From contig CAIRNC010000096.1 in assembly GCA_903879875.1 (NCBI GenBank), positions 1 to 19,773 on the forward strand: a stretch of 19,773 bases of DNA, in the 5' to 3' direction. The position numbers and the translations under genes were made by a program. This document shows positions 9,701 to 16,231 of this stretch, piece by piece. This DNA is from an uncultured Bacteroidota bacterium. Its GTDB lineage: Bacteria; Bacteroidota; Bacteroidia; Flavobacteriales; Flavobacteriaceae. The number at the start of each line of letters is the position of its first letter. The first letter of the stretch is position 1. The notes below the pieces were generated by a model, which was not told the origin of the DNA, did no database searches, and was given only the letters and a program-made list of their open reading frames with translations.

Positions 9701-10562
9701 TAGTGCCTATTGTAGTTGAAAAATCATTAGATGTTGCCACTTCAAATCCAACAGGTGGTGCAATATTAATGCCTGCATTTATGTTTGTACCAGCCACTGT
9801 AAAACTTGTTGGAGATGCAGAAGCGGTTCCATAAGTGGTGTTTACAGCAGCAACTGTTCCGCCAATGGTTATAGTTGGTATTATTCCTTTTACTACTACA
9901 TCATCAATTCTGATTGAGGCTGTACCTGTTTTAACAAAACGAATTTTTAATCCATCGATTTGTGCACCAACTGGCAATGCTAAAGATTTTGATAAATACC
10001 ACCCTGAGGCTGCATTTACTGCTTCGTTAAACATGTCAGATGGAGTGTTTGCAAGTGTTGTCCAAGCGCTACCATTCCAATAGTCAACACTAAAAGAAGC
10101 AAATAGCGAGGCGCTATCTTTTCTATAACCAAACTGAAGTGTTAATGAAGTATAATTAGAGGCATTTATAGATTCAATTGAAAAACCATAAGCCGCATTT
10201 GCAGTTGTAAAAAAAACATTTCCTCCTCCAGAAGCACCAGTATACGTACTAGAAACATTCGTTACTCTAACATCTGCAGCTCTATCTTGAGCTCCGTTAC
10301 TATAAGTTAATGTTCCAGATTGTTGGAATGTGTTTAACGCTATGGAAGTTGTTGCACTTGGCGTTCCCATGTTTTCTGAAAAAAGAGTCGTCTGCCCCCA
10401 ACTCGAGAGACTAATAAAAAACAAAAGTGCTATCATCAGCAAACTGAATAACGCACTTTTTTTAAAATTGTCTTGAAACCGTTCTGTCCTCGATGAGGAT
10501 GAGTCTACAGCAAAACTTGAATTTAGCATTTGCTGATTTTCTGAAAGAAATTTTTTCATCAT
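3735..10562 (-). CDS. Giant modular Ig-like-repeat surface protein with T9SS type A sorting domain (2275 aa)
   Basis: Likely an exported adhesin-like or structural surface protein; no enzyme domain is recognised. Order by residue: long n-region 1-36 and hydrophobic signal core 37-52, cleavage near SSWGQ; jelly-roll/MAM-like domain 59-227; beta domain with PPVGFEV 228-346; YDG-type domains at about 347-433, 603-687 and 1306-1388; eight Big-type Ig-like repeats at about 436-514, 521-602, 688-769, 1056-1136, 1137-1221, 1223-1305, 1389-1472 and 1474-1556; two homologous jelly-roll-like domains 772-967 and 1558-1738; a putative-Ig (He_PIG-like) domain 971-1053; two Ig-like domains 1739-1899; three Cys-paired repeats 1900-2187; T9SS tail 2196-2275 beginning VAAYPNPFETAFN and ending RLIRK. 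The Big repeats carry the motifs YxSSNPAVATV and TTITASQxGNxNY. The start could be either Met of the MM pair. A separate promoter-like box and an upstream terminator suggest it is transcribed independently of the 951-residue gene. Ligand unknown. Confidence 0.9.
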   Translation of the reverse strand: MMKKFLSENQQMLNSSFAVDSSSSRTERFQDNFKKSALFSLLMIALLFFISLSSWGQTTLFSENMGTPSATTSIALNTFQQSGTLTYSNGAQDRAADVRVTNVSSTYTGASGGGNVFFTTANAAYGFSIESINASNYTSLTLQFGYRKDSASLFASFSVDYWNGSAWTTLANTPSDMFNEAVNAASGWYLSKSLALPVGAQIDGLKIRFVKTGTASIRIDDVVVKGIIPTITIGGTVAAVNTTYGTASASPTSFTVAGTNINAGINIAPPVGFEVATSNDFSTTIGTNASPLILGTSGTINATTIYLRLAATAAVSGSPYSGNVVCSSTNAVTKNVITVLSNVSPKTLTISGLSVENKSYDGTNSATYSGSPVLNGVVNSDEISLTGTGVATFDNATAGNGKTVSFSGYGITGANASNYSLTAPTSTANISKIGQSINFSVTSPVLYPTVTSINLGAISTSGLNISYNSSNQAVATVSGNLLTLLGAGFTTITASQSGDSNYDAATPVDVILEVQSAGLPDQTISFGTLLNKTYGDDDYALTATASSGNTVSYESSNPAVATIVSGNIHIVGPGSTTITASQNGIPGFNPAPIATQNLTVVAKELTVSSAVAQSKIYDGNNSAIITGASLVGIVGIDNVIVLGGGTFSDANAGPLKTVIAALTLSGTAANKYTLTQPTGLTASITPADQTITFDPLSNKNITDASFTLTALASSGLTISYVSSNPAVANVTGNTVTLYGAGVTTITASQVGNGNFNAASNVDQTLTVTQTAVPIAGWDFSTQIGGPGNFGTSPLAVSSKDTNITVGSLTRGSGFGTIPNTSSGAGAAWGSTVFTTSGTLAGEIAANKFYTFTIAPNSGYKVSLSGIAAYNVRKSASGPTTGQWQYQIDNGTFSDIGSPITWGSVTSSTGNAQPAIDLSGITELQNVNSTSTITIRLVPYGATATTGSNYLKDLGNSTGNDLIINGIVSALPPPIISSSLAENAIVGTLFNYNIVASNTPASYNATGLPNGLTINTTSGLISGTPSNTGTYNVSISATNSSGTNTKTLVLTITQGNQTIVFGTLATKVYGDVPFILNGTVNSGYLISYQSSDTNVATISGNTVTIVGAGTTTITASQNGDSNYSSATDVLQTLTVNKANQSITFGALPSKLDTDAAFTLGATTSSGLTISYSSSDSSVLAITGNTATINGPGVATITASQGGNNNYNAAISVLRDQAIINTSKTNQTITFGVLSNMIYGDASFDLNASSDSGLTISYLSSDPSVVSVSGNTLTIHKPGTVDITASQAGNVTFNPATNVIQSLLVNKKTLTISNVVVANKTYNGTTSATITSSTLNGVVGLDDVSTTNSPVFVSENVGSGISITPNFALQGSEADRYLLTQPIVMGNILGANQTITFGALASKTFGDVAFTLSATGGASGNAVTFSSSDPSIASVSGNTVTILGAGTITITASQAAGGNYAAAIDVPQSLVIAKKVNTITFATISTRYTTDVPFALTASASSTLAVTYSSSNPAVATVTTGGSVTIVGVGTTNIIASQVGNSNYLAATDVIKSLKVTLPPIAAWNVFGLNQTATATATTFNNLVSSGNNANITRGAGATASTGANSFRSTGFSNNGINTSNTDYFQVVLQPTAGHVMSLSTIDAVFNGTASYYAGLGVTSQFAYSLNGSSFTLIGSPVQSTSLTMGTIDVSGISELQNIPNGTTVTLRYFASGQTTTGGWGFFSAAATSAYALAIGGSIITASPNVSDQVFCNSALVSNLTATGTAIKWYDVITGGAALAPTTALTSGTYYVTQTVDGIESARTAVLVTINNSNAGTITPNQTITWNAQPADISLTNSSGDVQWQSSTNGVSFSNINGATGTTLLGTTIGALTNSTYYRAIVTSGNCTSATSAVHLVTIITTTNIRPSQCGSMLSTMNTQILAVIYPSAQMYRFEVSNGAEVRIYDTTKYNFDLNKLPGTTYATTYSIRVAVKINGVWGNFGNSCNITTPSLSSNVILTTKVNPAFCGTTLAALDTKIPATIVQNATGYRFEIITGGVTTVYDSATYNFKLSQAGVAAYGTTYAIRVAALVSGTYGNYGASCNVSTPVLAVNSVPTTTIHPSFCGATLAALDTKIGAVIVAGATKGRFEVTIEGGSPIVYEVAAYNFKLSETGVAVLYNTNYAIRVAALVNDVWGNYGTSCTVTTPSAPITRMKTKTFEVAAYPNPFETAFNLNLETPCKEVVTIAVYDMMGKLVENHQVNPLEVANLQIGNNFAAGIYNVIVSQANEMEAIRLIRK
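4002..4865 (-). repeat. Three tandem Cys-paired repeats (A-B-C) at the C-terminus of the 2275-aa protein
   Basis: Residues 1900-2187 form three units of about 90-95 residues. Each has an N-terminal Cys in (Q/F)CG, a YRFEV- or GRFEV-like strand, a Y-x-F-x-L strand, an IRVA strand, and a C-terminal Cys in GxSCxxxTP. The pattern suggests an FN3-like beta sandwich with one disulfide. Unit A carries KLPGTTY; units B and C carry LS(Q/E)xGVA. The same units occur in the same order in the neighbouring 951-residue protein. I do not know a named family for them. Confidence 0.85.
5895..9524 (-). repeat. Interleaved Big-type Ig-like and YDG domain repeats in the 2275-aa protein
   Basis: Eight Big-type repeats of about 80 residues encoded at about 9021-9257, 8757-9002, 8256-8501, 7155-7397, 6900-7154, 6648-6896, 6147-6398 and 5895-6143 share ITFGxL, YxSSxPxVAxV and TITASQ. 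They are interrupted by three YDG-type domains (9264-9524, 8502-8756 and 6399-6647) with the KxYDG or KTYNG motif, and by one copy of a jelly-roll-like domain (7662-8249) plus a He_PIG-like domain. The second jelly-roll copy lies just downstream at 5349-5891. The DNA is diverged between units, so these are old protein-level repeats and not recent slippage. Confidence 0.85.
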
Positions 10563-10629
10563 AATAAAGTTAGATTAAGTTCATAAATATCAATAAATAA
10601 GGAGATATTTATGTATATAAATAAGGCAT

Positions 10630-10637
10630 CAAATTTA
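10630..10637 (-). promoter_or_regulatory. Putative -7 promoter element of the 2275-aa gene
   Basis: On the minus strand this reads TAAATTTG, matching TAnnTTTG. It would start a transcript near 10623-10626, giving a leader of about 60 nt before the ATG at 10562. No TTG occurs at the standard -33 spacing. The box lies downstream of the terminator of the 951-residue gene, so it would give the giant gene its own promoter. Confidence 0.4.
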
Positions 10638-10752
10638 ACTAAAAAACACATAGCTTTTATTTATTTCAAAATATTTTTATGTAAATTAAATGTAATATTT
10701 ATGTTTTTCTGATTATTTAGAACTTTTAGTGTTATTTTTCTATTAATAAAAT

Positions 10753-10791
10753 AAAAAAGCTGCCCAGAAATTATATTCTGAACAGCTTTTT
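10753..10791 (-). terminator. Intrinsic terminator of the 951-aa gene
   Basis: The outer arms AAAAAGCTG (10754-10762) and CAGCTTTTT (10783-10791) pair, the inner arms CAGAA (10765-10769) and TTCTG (10776-10780) pair, and a CC/AA internal mismatch separates them. On the minus strand the hairpin ends in a U-tract. It lies 44 nt beyond the stop codon at 10835 and before the putative promoter of the next gene. The rest of the 272-nt gap (10563-10834) is AT-rich, and I see no gene in it. Confidence 0.85.
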
Positions 10792-10834
10792 AAAAGATTT
10801 TTGTAAATGACTTTTGTCCCCTACTTAAACTAAA

Positions 10835-13690
10835 TTATTTTTTAATCATTCTAACCACTTTTGTGATTTCACCTTGAGTAATCATTACATTGTAGATACC
10901 ACTAGAGTAATTCGCACCTAAAGAAATATTTTCCAATTCTTCAGCTTTAACTTCACGGTTTTCTACTTGTCTTCCCAACATGTCATAAACATTAATAGTT
11001 ACGTTTGCTTTTGTAGCGCCTTCAATCGAAACACTAAAGTTGTTTTCAAAAGGATTAGGATAAGCAGAAACAGCATATTCTTTTGCTTTTAAACGAGCTG
11101 GAGCAGCGGCTGCAGGTGTAGTTACATCACAAGAAGCACCGTAATTTGACCAAACACCACCTACTTTGCAAGCTACTCTAATAGAATAAGTTGTGCTATT
11201 CAACACAGCAACCCCTGTTTCAGAAAGTTTAAAATTATATGCAGCTACCTCATAAACAATTGGTGAACCACCAGCGATAGTAATTTCAAAACGACCCTCT
11301 GTAGCTCCTGATACTAAAACAGCTCCAATTTTAGTGTCTAATGATGCTAAAGTAGCACCACAAAAACTAGGTTGAATGGTAGTAGTAGGAATGCTACTAG
11401 CTGATAGTATTGGAGTAGATACACTACAAGAAGTGCCGTAATCACCATAAACTCCATTTACTAATGCAGCAACACGAATGTCATAAACGGTATTGTAATC
11501 TACAACAACACCAGTTTGAGAAAGTTTAAAGTTATAGGTAGATGAATCATATACTGTAGTTATACCTCCAGTGGTAATTTCAAAACGATATCCTGTTGCA
11601 CCATAAACTGTAGTAGCAGCTATTTTAGTATCCAAAAATGGTAATGTTACACCACAGAAACTTGGGCTTATTTTTGTGATTGGAGTCGCAACAAATGCAG
11701 GAGAAGAAATATTGTGAGAGGCTCCATAATTACCCCAAACACCATCTACTTTAATAGCTATTCTAATTCCATAAGTGGTATTATAAGTTGATCCAACAAT
11801 TTTGGTTAAGTTGAAATAATATTTTGTTGTTTCAAAAGTAGTAACTATAGCTCCGTTTGTAACTTCAAAACGATAAGCTTGAGCATTGTACATGTATTTT
11901 GCATGGATTGGAGAGCTCAATGCTGCTAGAGTAGTATTCCATTGTGAGGCTAACATTTGAGTTGTTGGTACTTCTGCAGATGAAGATAATGTAGGAGTTG
12001 TAACAGTACAAGCAGCACCATAATTTCTCCAAGCACCTGCCAACTTAATTGCGACACGTATCGTATAAGTTGTGCCATAAGTAGATCCAGGTACTTTTGT
12101 CAAGTCAAAATTATATTTTACTGTTTCATAAGTATTGGTTGTAGGACCATTAACAACCTCAAAACGATACATTTGATATCCCGGAATAACAACGGCATTG
12201 ATATTAGAATTTAAAGCACTTAGTGAAGCTCCACATTGAGAATTACTAATTCTACTCAATAATGTATCAATTATACTGAAATCTCCTGTTTCAATATTAA
12301 ATTGAATATTGTAAATTGATCCTTCTGGAATACCAATATTATTTCCTCCTAAATCCGCAACTCCCGATGGGTATGAACTAGATCCCCAGTTTGTTGGCCA
12401 ATCGTGATTCATACGGAATTTAATATTTGCGTTCGTTAACGATACGCCGTTAATTTTATAATTAACTCCGTCAGTAGTTGACATATCAGTATCTGATCCC
12501 CATCCTCCTGGAGTAGCATCACCTATAAGACTAATTGTTACATAAGTAAAAGCATAAACTCCTGTTGTTTTATTGAAAGTAATATTAAATCTTTTTCCTA
12601 TAACTGGAATAGAAGTATTTAAATAGGTTGCAGCTGTTCCAGAAGGAAATGCCGAAGCTCCCCATACAAATTCATTAGCATGTGCTTGTCTGAATTGGTA
12701 GTTTCCGGCAACCATTGTGTAGCCATTTAAAAAATATTTAACCCCATCAAAAGTGGTTAAATCAATATCAGCAGCTCCGTCATATAAACTAACTACTGGA
12801 TATCCTGAAGTAAAAGTATATACTCCTGTAACTCTATTGAAAGCTACAACATAGTCGCCACCTACAACATTAACATTACTTCCATTTAAAGAAGCTGTTC
12901 CATTTGGAAATGCGCTTGCACCCCAGTTAAAAGCCCATGCGTGATTTTGACGAAATTTACATTCTCCAGTTAAAAAGGTACTCATGTTTAATGAGTAATT
13001 TACACCGTCAGTTGTTGTCATATTGACATCGTTGGAGTCAGCCCAGCCGCCTACAGCCGCACCTATAATACTTACAGTTGCAAAACTAAAGGTATATTCC
13101 CCCGTAGTTAGATTGAATCTAATATCATAAGTTCCAGGAATTACACTAATGGCCGTTCCACCACTTGTAGCCGTTCCATTTGGAAAATCAACTGCTCCCC
13201 ATGTATTCGTTCCGGCATGATCTTGTCTAAATACTAAATCACCAAGAGTAACCGCATAGTTATCCAAAGAATAATGGATACCATCGGTAGTTGACATGTC
13301 TGCATCTACATCTGAATTAGCCGTTCCGAAAACACTGATGTTTGCAAAACCAAGAGCAGCCGCTGTAAACGAGTAAGCTTTTGTTGTTTTGTTAAAGGTA
13401 ACATCATAAACACCCGCTGTTATCGGAATGTTATTACCTCCTGCATTACCAGTTCCGGAAGGGAAAGAGCTAGATCCCCAGTTGTTATTCCAAGAATGGT
13501 CTTGACGAAATTTTGCTCCTCCTGAAGGGAATGTATACGCCGTCAATGTGTAAGTTACACCGTCAGTCGTAGCCATATCTAAATCGCCACCCCAACTGTT
13601 AAAGTCTCCAATCATGGAGATGCCTTGTGCGTTACTACTAAATGCAAATGCGAAAAATGCAAATAATACCAAAATAATTTTTTTATTCAT
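10835..13690 (-). CDS. T9SS-exported protein with five SusE/SusF-like modules and Cys-paired repeats (951 aa)
   Basis: The signal peptide is residues 1-22 (hydrophobic core IILVLFAFFAFAFSS, cleavage near SNAQ) and has no lipobox Cys. Five modules of about 90 residues follow (23-110, 117-205, 206-295, 298-383, 385-474). Each shows TTDGVxY, KFRQxH, a WG followed by FPSGTA, and a closing strand like FNKTTGxYxF. These resemble the carbohydrate-binding modules of SusE/SusF outer-membrane starch-binding proteins. Four Cys-paired repeats occupy 478-860, and a T9SS type A tail, 873-951, begins VSAYPNPFENNFS and ends VVRMIKK. The likely role is a surface or secreted glycan-binding protein; the glycan is not known and binding is not proven. 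SusE/F are normally lipoproteins encoded beside susC/susD, but neither a lipobox nor those genes is present. It is transcribed toward the 2275-residue gene and ends in its own terminator. No convincing promoter box was found upstream. Confidence 0.9.
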   Translation of the reverse strand: MNKKIILVLFAFFAFAFSSNAQGISMIGDFNSWGGDLDMATTDGVTYTLTAYTFPSGGAKFRQDHSWNNNWGSSSFPSGTGNAGGNNIPITAGVYDVTFNKTTKAYSFTAAALGFANISVFGTANSDVDADMSTTDGIHYSLDNYAVTLGDLVFRQDHAGTNTWGAVDFPNGTATSGGTAISVIPGTYDIRFNLTTGEYTFSFATVSIIGAAVGGWADSNDVNMTTTDGVNYSLNMSTFLTGECKFRQNHAWAFNWGASAFPNGTASLNGSNVNVVGGDYVVAFNRVTGVYTFTSGYPVVSLYDGAADIDLTTFDGVKYFLNGYTMVAGNYQFRQAHANEFVWGASAFPSGTAATYLNTSIPVIGKRFNITFNKTTGVYAFTYVTISLIGDATPGGWGSDTDMSTTDGVNYKINGVSLTNANIKFRMNHDWPTNWGSSSYPSGVADLGGNNIGIPEGSIYNIQFNIETGDFSIIDTLLSRISNSQCGASLSALNSNINAVVIPGYQMYRFEVVNGPTTNTYETVKYNFDLTKVPGSTYGTTYTIRVAIKLAGAWRNYGAACTVTTPTLSSSAEVPTTQMLASQWNTTLAALSSPIHAKYMYNAQAYRFEVTNGAIVTTFETTKYYFNLTKIVGSTYNTTYGIRIAIKVDGVWGNYGASHNISSPAFVATPITKISPSFCGVTLPFLDTKIAATTVYGATGYRFEITTGGITTVYDSSTYNFKLSQTGVVVDYNTVYDIRVAALVNGVYGDYGTSCSVSTPILSASSIPTTTIQPSFCGATLASLDTKIGAVLVSGATEGRFEITIAGGSPIVYEVAAYNFKLSETGVAVLNSTTYSIRVACKVGGVWSNYGASCDVTTPAAAAPARLKAKEYAVSAYPNPFENNFSVSIEGATKANVTINVYDMLGRQVENREVKAEELENISLGANYSSGIYNVMITQGEITKVVRMIKK
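11111..12259 (-). repeat. Four tandem Cys-paired repeats (A-A'-B-C) in the 951-aa protein
   Basis: Residues about 478-572, 574-668, 669-766 and 767-860 repeat the same fold as the tail of the 2275-residue protein. Unit A (SQCGASL to GAACTV), unit B (SFCGVTL to GTSCSV) and unit C (SFCGATL to GASCDV) each keep two cysteines. Unit A' has Trp584 (TGG at 11939-11941) and His659 (CAC, read on the minus strand at 11714-11716) in those two places instead. Confidence 0.85.
12269..13624 (-). repeat. Five tandem SusE/SusF-like modules
   Basis: Residues 23-474. Aligned by the FRQxH motif, modules 1, 3 and 5 carry a W in the first loop (NSWGG, GGWAD, GGWGS) and a second W after the His (HSWNNNWG, HAWAFNWG, HDWPTNWG). 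Modules 2 and 4 lack both (HAGTNTWG and HANEFVWG, with no W in the first loop). Only the W of the WG pair is common to all five. Confidence 0.8.
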
Positions 13691-14015
13691 TTTATATAAA
13701 TTAGGTTAATAATGTGATAAATGTATAATTTTTTTCCTTTAAAAATTTTGTTATGATAAAACTCAGCTAACTATAACGTTTTCGTGTGAATAAGTTTTTT
13801 TAAATGTACTAATTTACTTAGCGTTTTGTTGTGAAATTTTTAATAAACAATACTTTATATTTTTAAATACACAATCTAGTCTAGTTAGAATCAACATTTC
13901 ATTTAAAACAAAAAAAGTGAAGAGATTTTTATTAGAATTAAATAAGATTGATTTCAGAAACATTTTTACTGCAATGAATATAATTTTCTACTTACTTTTG
14001 TTCAAAATAAATTCT
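13691..14015. other. Divergent intergenic region between the 951-aa gene and gldA
   Basis: 325 nt of AT-rich DNA between diverging genes. It must hold the promoter of the minus-strand 951-residue gene, but I find no CAAAnnTA (a reversed TAnnTTTG) in the first 220 nt. The right end carries the putative gldA -7 box. A frame is open from GTG at 13917 into gldA, but the extra 33 residues do not look like part of the protein. No RNA gene or repeat is evident. Confidence 0.6.
13993..14000 (+). promoter_or_regulatory. Putative -7 promoter element of gldA
   Basis: TACTTTTG matches TAnnTTTG and lies 15 nt before the preferred gldA ATG at 14016, predicting a leader of about 10 nt. No TTG is found at the usual -33 spacing. 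If real, it places the transcription start inside the putative GTG-initiated extension and rules that extension out. Confidence 0.4.
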
Positions 14016-14912
14016 ATGTCAATCGAAGTTAGTAATATATCAAAAAGTTACGGTACTCAAAAAGCGTTAAACAACATCTCGTTTTCTGTTAAAAACGGTG
14101 AAATTGTTGGGTTTTTAGGTCCAAATGGTGCCGGAAAATCAACATTAATGAAAATTTTAACCACCTATATTAGTGCCGATGAAGGAACTGCTTTAGTTAA
14201 CGGTAACGATGTGGTTTTACAACCAAAAGCAGTACAGAAAATTGTGGGTTATTTACCTGAACACAATCCTTTATATTTGGACTTGTATGTTCGGGAATAC
14301 CTTGCATTTAATGCAGACGTCTATAAAGTGTCTAAAAAAAGGATTGAAGAAGTAATTGTGCTTACTGGATTATCTTCTGAAAGTCATAAAAAAATTGGGC
14401 AATTGTCTAAAGGATATCGACAAAGGGTAGGTTTGGCAAATGCTTTATTACACAATCCCGATGTGTTAATTTTGGACGAACCTACTACAGGTTTGGATCC
14501 CAATCAATTGGTTGAGATTAGAAATGTAATAAAAAACGTAGGCAAAAACAAAACTGTTTTTTTATCAACACATATAATGCAGGAAGTAGAAGCAATATGT
14601 GACAGAGTGATTATCATTGATAACGGAAAAATTATTGCCGACAAAAAACTCGACAAATTAATGATTGAAGAACAACAAATTGTTGAAGTAGAATTTGATT
14701 TAGAGATTGAAGAATCAATTCTTGCCTCAATTCCAGAAATCGTTTCCTACTCTAATACACATGATAAAACATGGGAATTGGTTTTTAACACAGAAAAAGA
14801 CATGCGCCCAGCCGTTTTTGACTTTGCAAAAGCAAATGGTCTGCGCACCTTTCAGTTGAATCATAAGAATAAAAATTTAGAAACGGTTTTTAGAGAATTA
14901 ACTAAAAAATAA
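14016..14912 (+). CDS. gldA: Gliding motility ABC transporter ATPase GldA
   Basis: GldA is the cytoplasmic ATP-binding subunit thought to act with the membrane proteins GldF and GldG in an ABC transporter linked to flavobacterial gliding. The protein is 298 residues from ATG 14016, starting MSIEVSNISKSYG. Visible motifs: Walker A GPNGAGKS (35-42), Q-loop region GYLPEHNP (78-85, with Pro-Glu where many families have Gln), ABC signature LSKGYRQR (130-137), Walker B VLILDEP (150-156) and switch His186 in STHIM. About 75 C-terminal residues form an accessory domain. A longer frame from GTG at 13917 would add a hydrophobic leader not expected in this cytosolic ATPase, so it is rejected. hemL begins 20 nt downstream on the same strand, suggesting co-transcription. 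gldF and gldG are not in the window. Assignment to GldA and not another ABC-2 ATPase rests on recognised sequence similarity. Confidence 0.9.
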   Translation: MSIEVSNISKSYGTQKALNNISFSVKNGEIVGFLGPNGAGKSTLMKILTTYISADEGTALVNGNDVVLQPKAVQKIVGYLPEHNPLYLDLYVREYLAFNADVYKVSKKRIEEVIVLTGLSSESHKKIGQLSKGYRQRVGLANALLHNPDVLILDEPTTGLDPNQLVEIRNVIKNVGKNKTVFLSTHIMQEVEAICDRVIIIDNGKIIADKKLDKLMIEEQQIVEVEFDLEIEESILASIPEIVSYSNTHDKTWELVFNTEKDMRPAVFDFAKANGLRTFQLNHKNKNLETVFRELTKK

Positions 14913-14932
14913 AAATTTAAAACACATTAATA

Positions 14933-16219
14933 ATGTTATATCAAAGAAGTAGTCAGCTATTTGCTGATGCAGAAAAAGTAATTCCTGGAGGTGTAAATTC
15001 GCCGGTTCGCGCCTTTAAATCAGTTGGAGGAACGCCCATTTTTGTCAAAAGTGCCAAAGGCGCTTACTTGTATGATGAAGATGGTAATAAATTAATCGAT
15101 TATATCAATTCTTGGGGACCAATGATATTAGGCCATGCCTTTGAACCTGTAGTTGAAGCAGTCGTTAATCGAGCAAAATTAGGTACTTCTTTTGGAATGC
15201 CAACAGAATTAGAAACTAAAATAGCCGAATTAGCTGTTAATATGGTGCCTGGAATTGACAAAATTCGATTTGTAAATTCGGGCACAGAAGCTTGTATGAG
15301 CGCCATACGTTTGGCACGTGGTTTTACAAAAAGAGATAAAATAATAAAGTTTGCTGGTTGTTATCACGGGCACTCTGATTCGTTTCTAATTCAAGCTGGA
15401 AGTGGTGCGGTGACTTTTGGTTCTCCAAATAGTCCCGGCGTAACGACAGGTACTGCAAAAGATACGCTTCTTGCTTACTATAATGATTTAGAAAGTGTAA
15501 ATACATTAATTGCAGCCAATGAAGCTTCCATTGCCGCAATAATTGTTGAACCTGTAGCTGGTAATATGGGTTGCATTCCTCCACAAAAAGGCTTTTTAGA
15601 AGGGCTTAGAAAAATGTGTTCTGAGAATGGAATTTTGCTGATTTTTGATGAAGTAATGACAGGATTTCGCCTTGCAAAAGGAGGCGTTCAAGAATTATAT
15701 AACATTCAAGCAGATATAGTGACTTTTGGAAAAGTTATCGGTGGTGGCTTACCAGTTGGTGCGTTTGCAGCTCGTGCTGAAATTATGAATCACTTGGCGC
15801 CACTAGGACCTGTTTATCAGGCGGGAACTTTGTCTGGAAATCCTCTAGCAATGGCTGCTGGACTTGCAATGCTTGAAAATTTAAGCAATGACAAAGAGGT
15901 CTTTAAGCGATTGGAAGAAAAGACAAATTATTTAGCCAATGGAATGGATACTGTTCTTAAAAAAAATGGAGTTGTATTCACAATAAATAAAGTAGGTTCT
16001 ATGATTTCAGTACATTTTGACGCTAATCCTGTTATCGATTTTAAAACTGCTGCAAATGGTGACAATGCTACTTTTAAAAAATTCTTCCATGGCTTATTGA
16101 AAGAAGGTATCTATATTGCACCATCAGCTTATGAAACTTGGTTTATTACGGACGCGCTCACTTATGAAGACTTGGATTTTACAATTAATGCAATTGACAA
16201 GGTATCTAAAGAGTTTTAA
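14933..16219 (+). CDS. hemL: Glutamate-1-semialdehyde 2,1-aminomutase HemL
   Basis: HemL is the cytoplasmic PLP enzyme that converts glutamate-1-semialdehyde into 5-aminolevulinate, the C5-pathway precursor of heme and other tetrapyrroles. It has 428 residues, the normal length. Visible features: N-terminal PGGVNSPVRAF (18-28), NSGTEA (115-120) and CYHGHSD (143-149) at the cofactor site, FDEVMTGFR (238-246) with the PLP-ring Asp, and the Schiff-base Lys267 in TFGKVIGGGLPVGAF. GTLSGNPLAMAAG (298-310) is typical of this aminotransferase class III member. The ATG at 14933 follows gldA by 20 nt with no promoter-like box between, so the two genes are probably one transcript that ends at the hairpin just downstream. 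Other hem genes are absent from the window. Nothing in the protein is unusual. Confidence 0.96.
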   Translation: MLYQRSSQLFADAEKVIPGGVNSPVRAFKSVGGTPIFVKSAKGAYLYDEDGNKLIDYINSWGPMILGHAFEPVVEAVVNRAKLGTSFGMPTELETKIAELAVNMVPGIDKIRFVNSGTEACMSAIRLARGFTKRDKIIKFAGCYHGHSDSFLIQAGSGAVTFGSPNSPGVTTGTAKDTLLAYYNDLESVNTLIAANEASIAAIIVEPVAGNMGCIPPQKGFLEGLRKMCSENGILLIFDEVMTGFRLAKGGVQELYNIQADIVTFGKVIGGGLPVGAFAARAEIMNHLAPLGPVYQAGTLSGNPLAMAAGLAMLENLSNDKEVFKRLEEKTNYLANGMDTVLKKNGVVFTINKVGSMISVHFDANPVIDFKTAANGDNATFKKFFHGLLKEGIYIAPSAYETWFITDALTYEDLDFTINAIDKVSKEF

Positions 16220-16231
16220 ATTATATTCAAA

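Noticed and set aside
13917..14015. N-terminal extension of GldA from GTG 13917
   Set aside because: The extra 33 residues are hydrophobic and unlike a cytosolic ABC ATPase start. ATG 14016 gives the typical MSIEVSNISKSYG start and follows a -7-like box.
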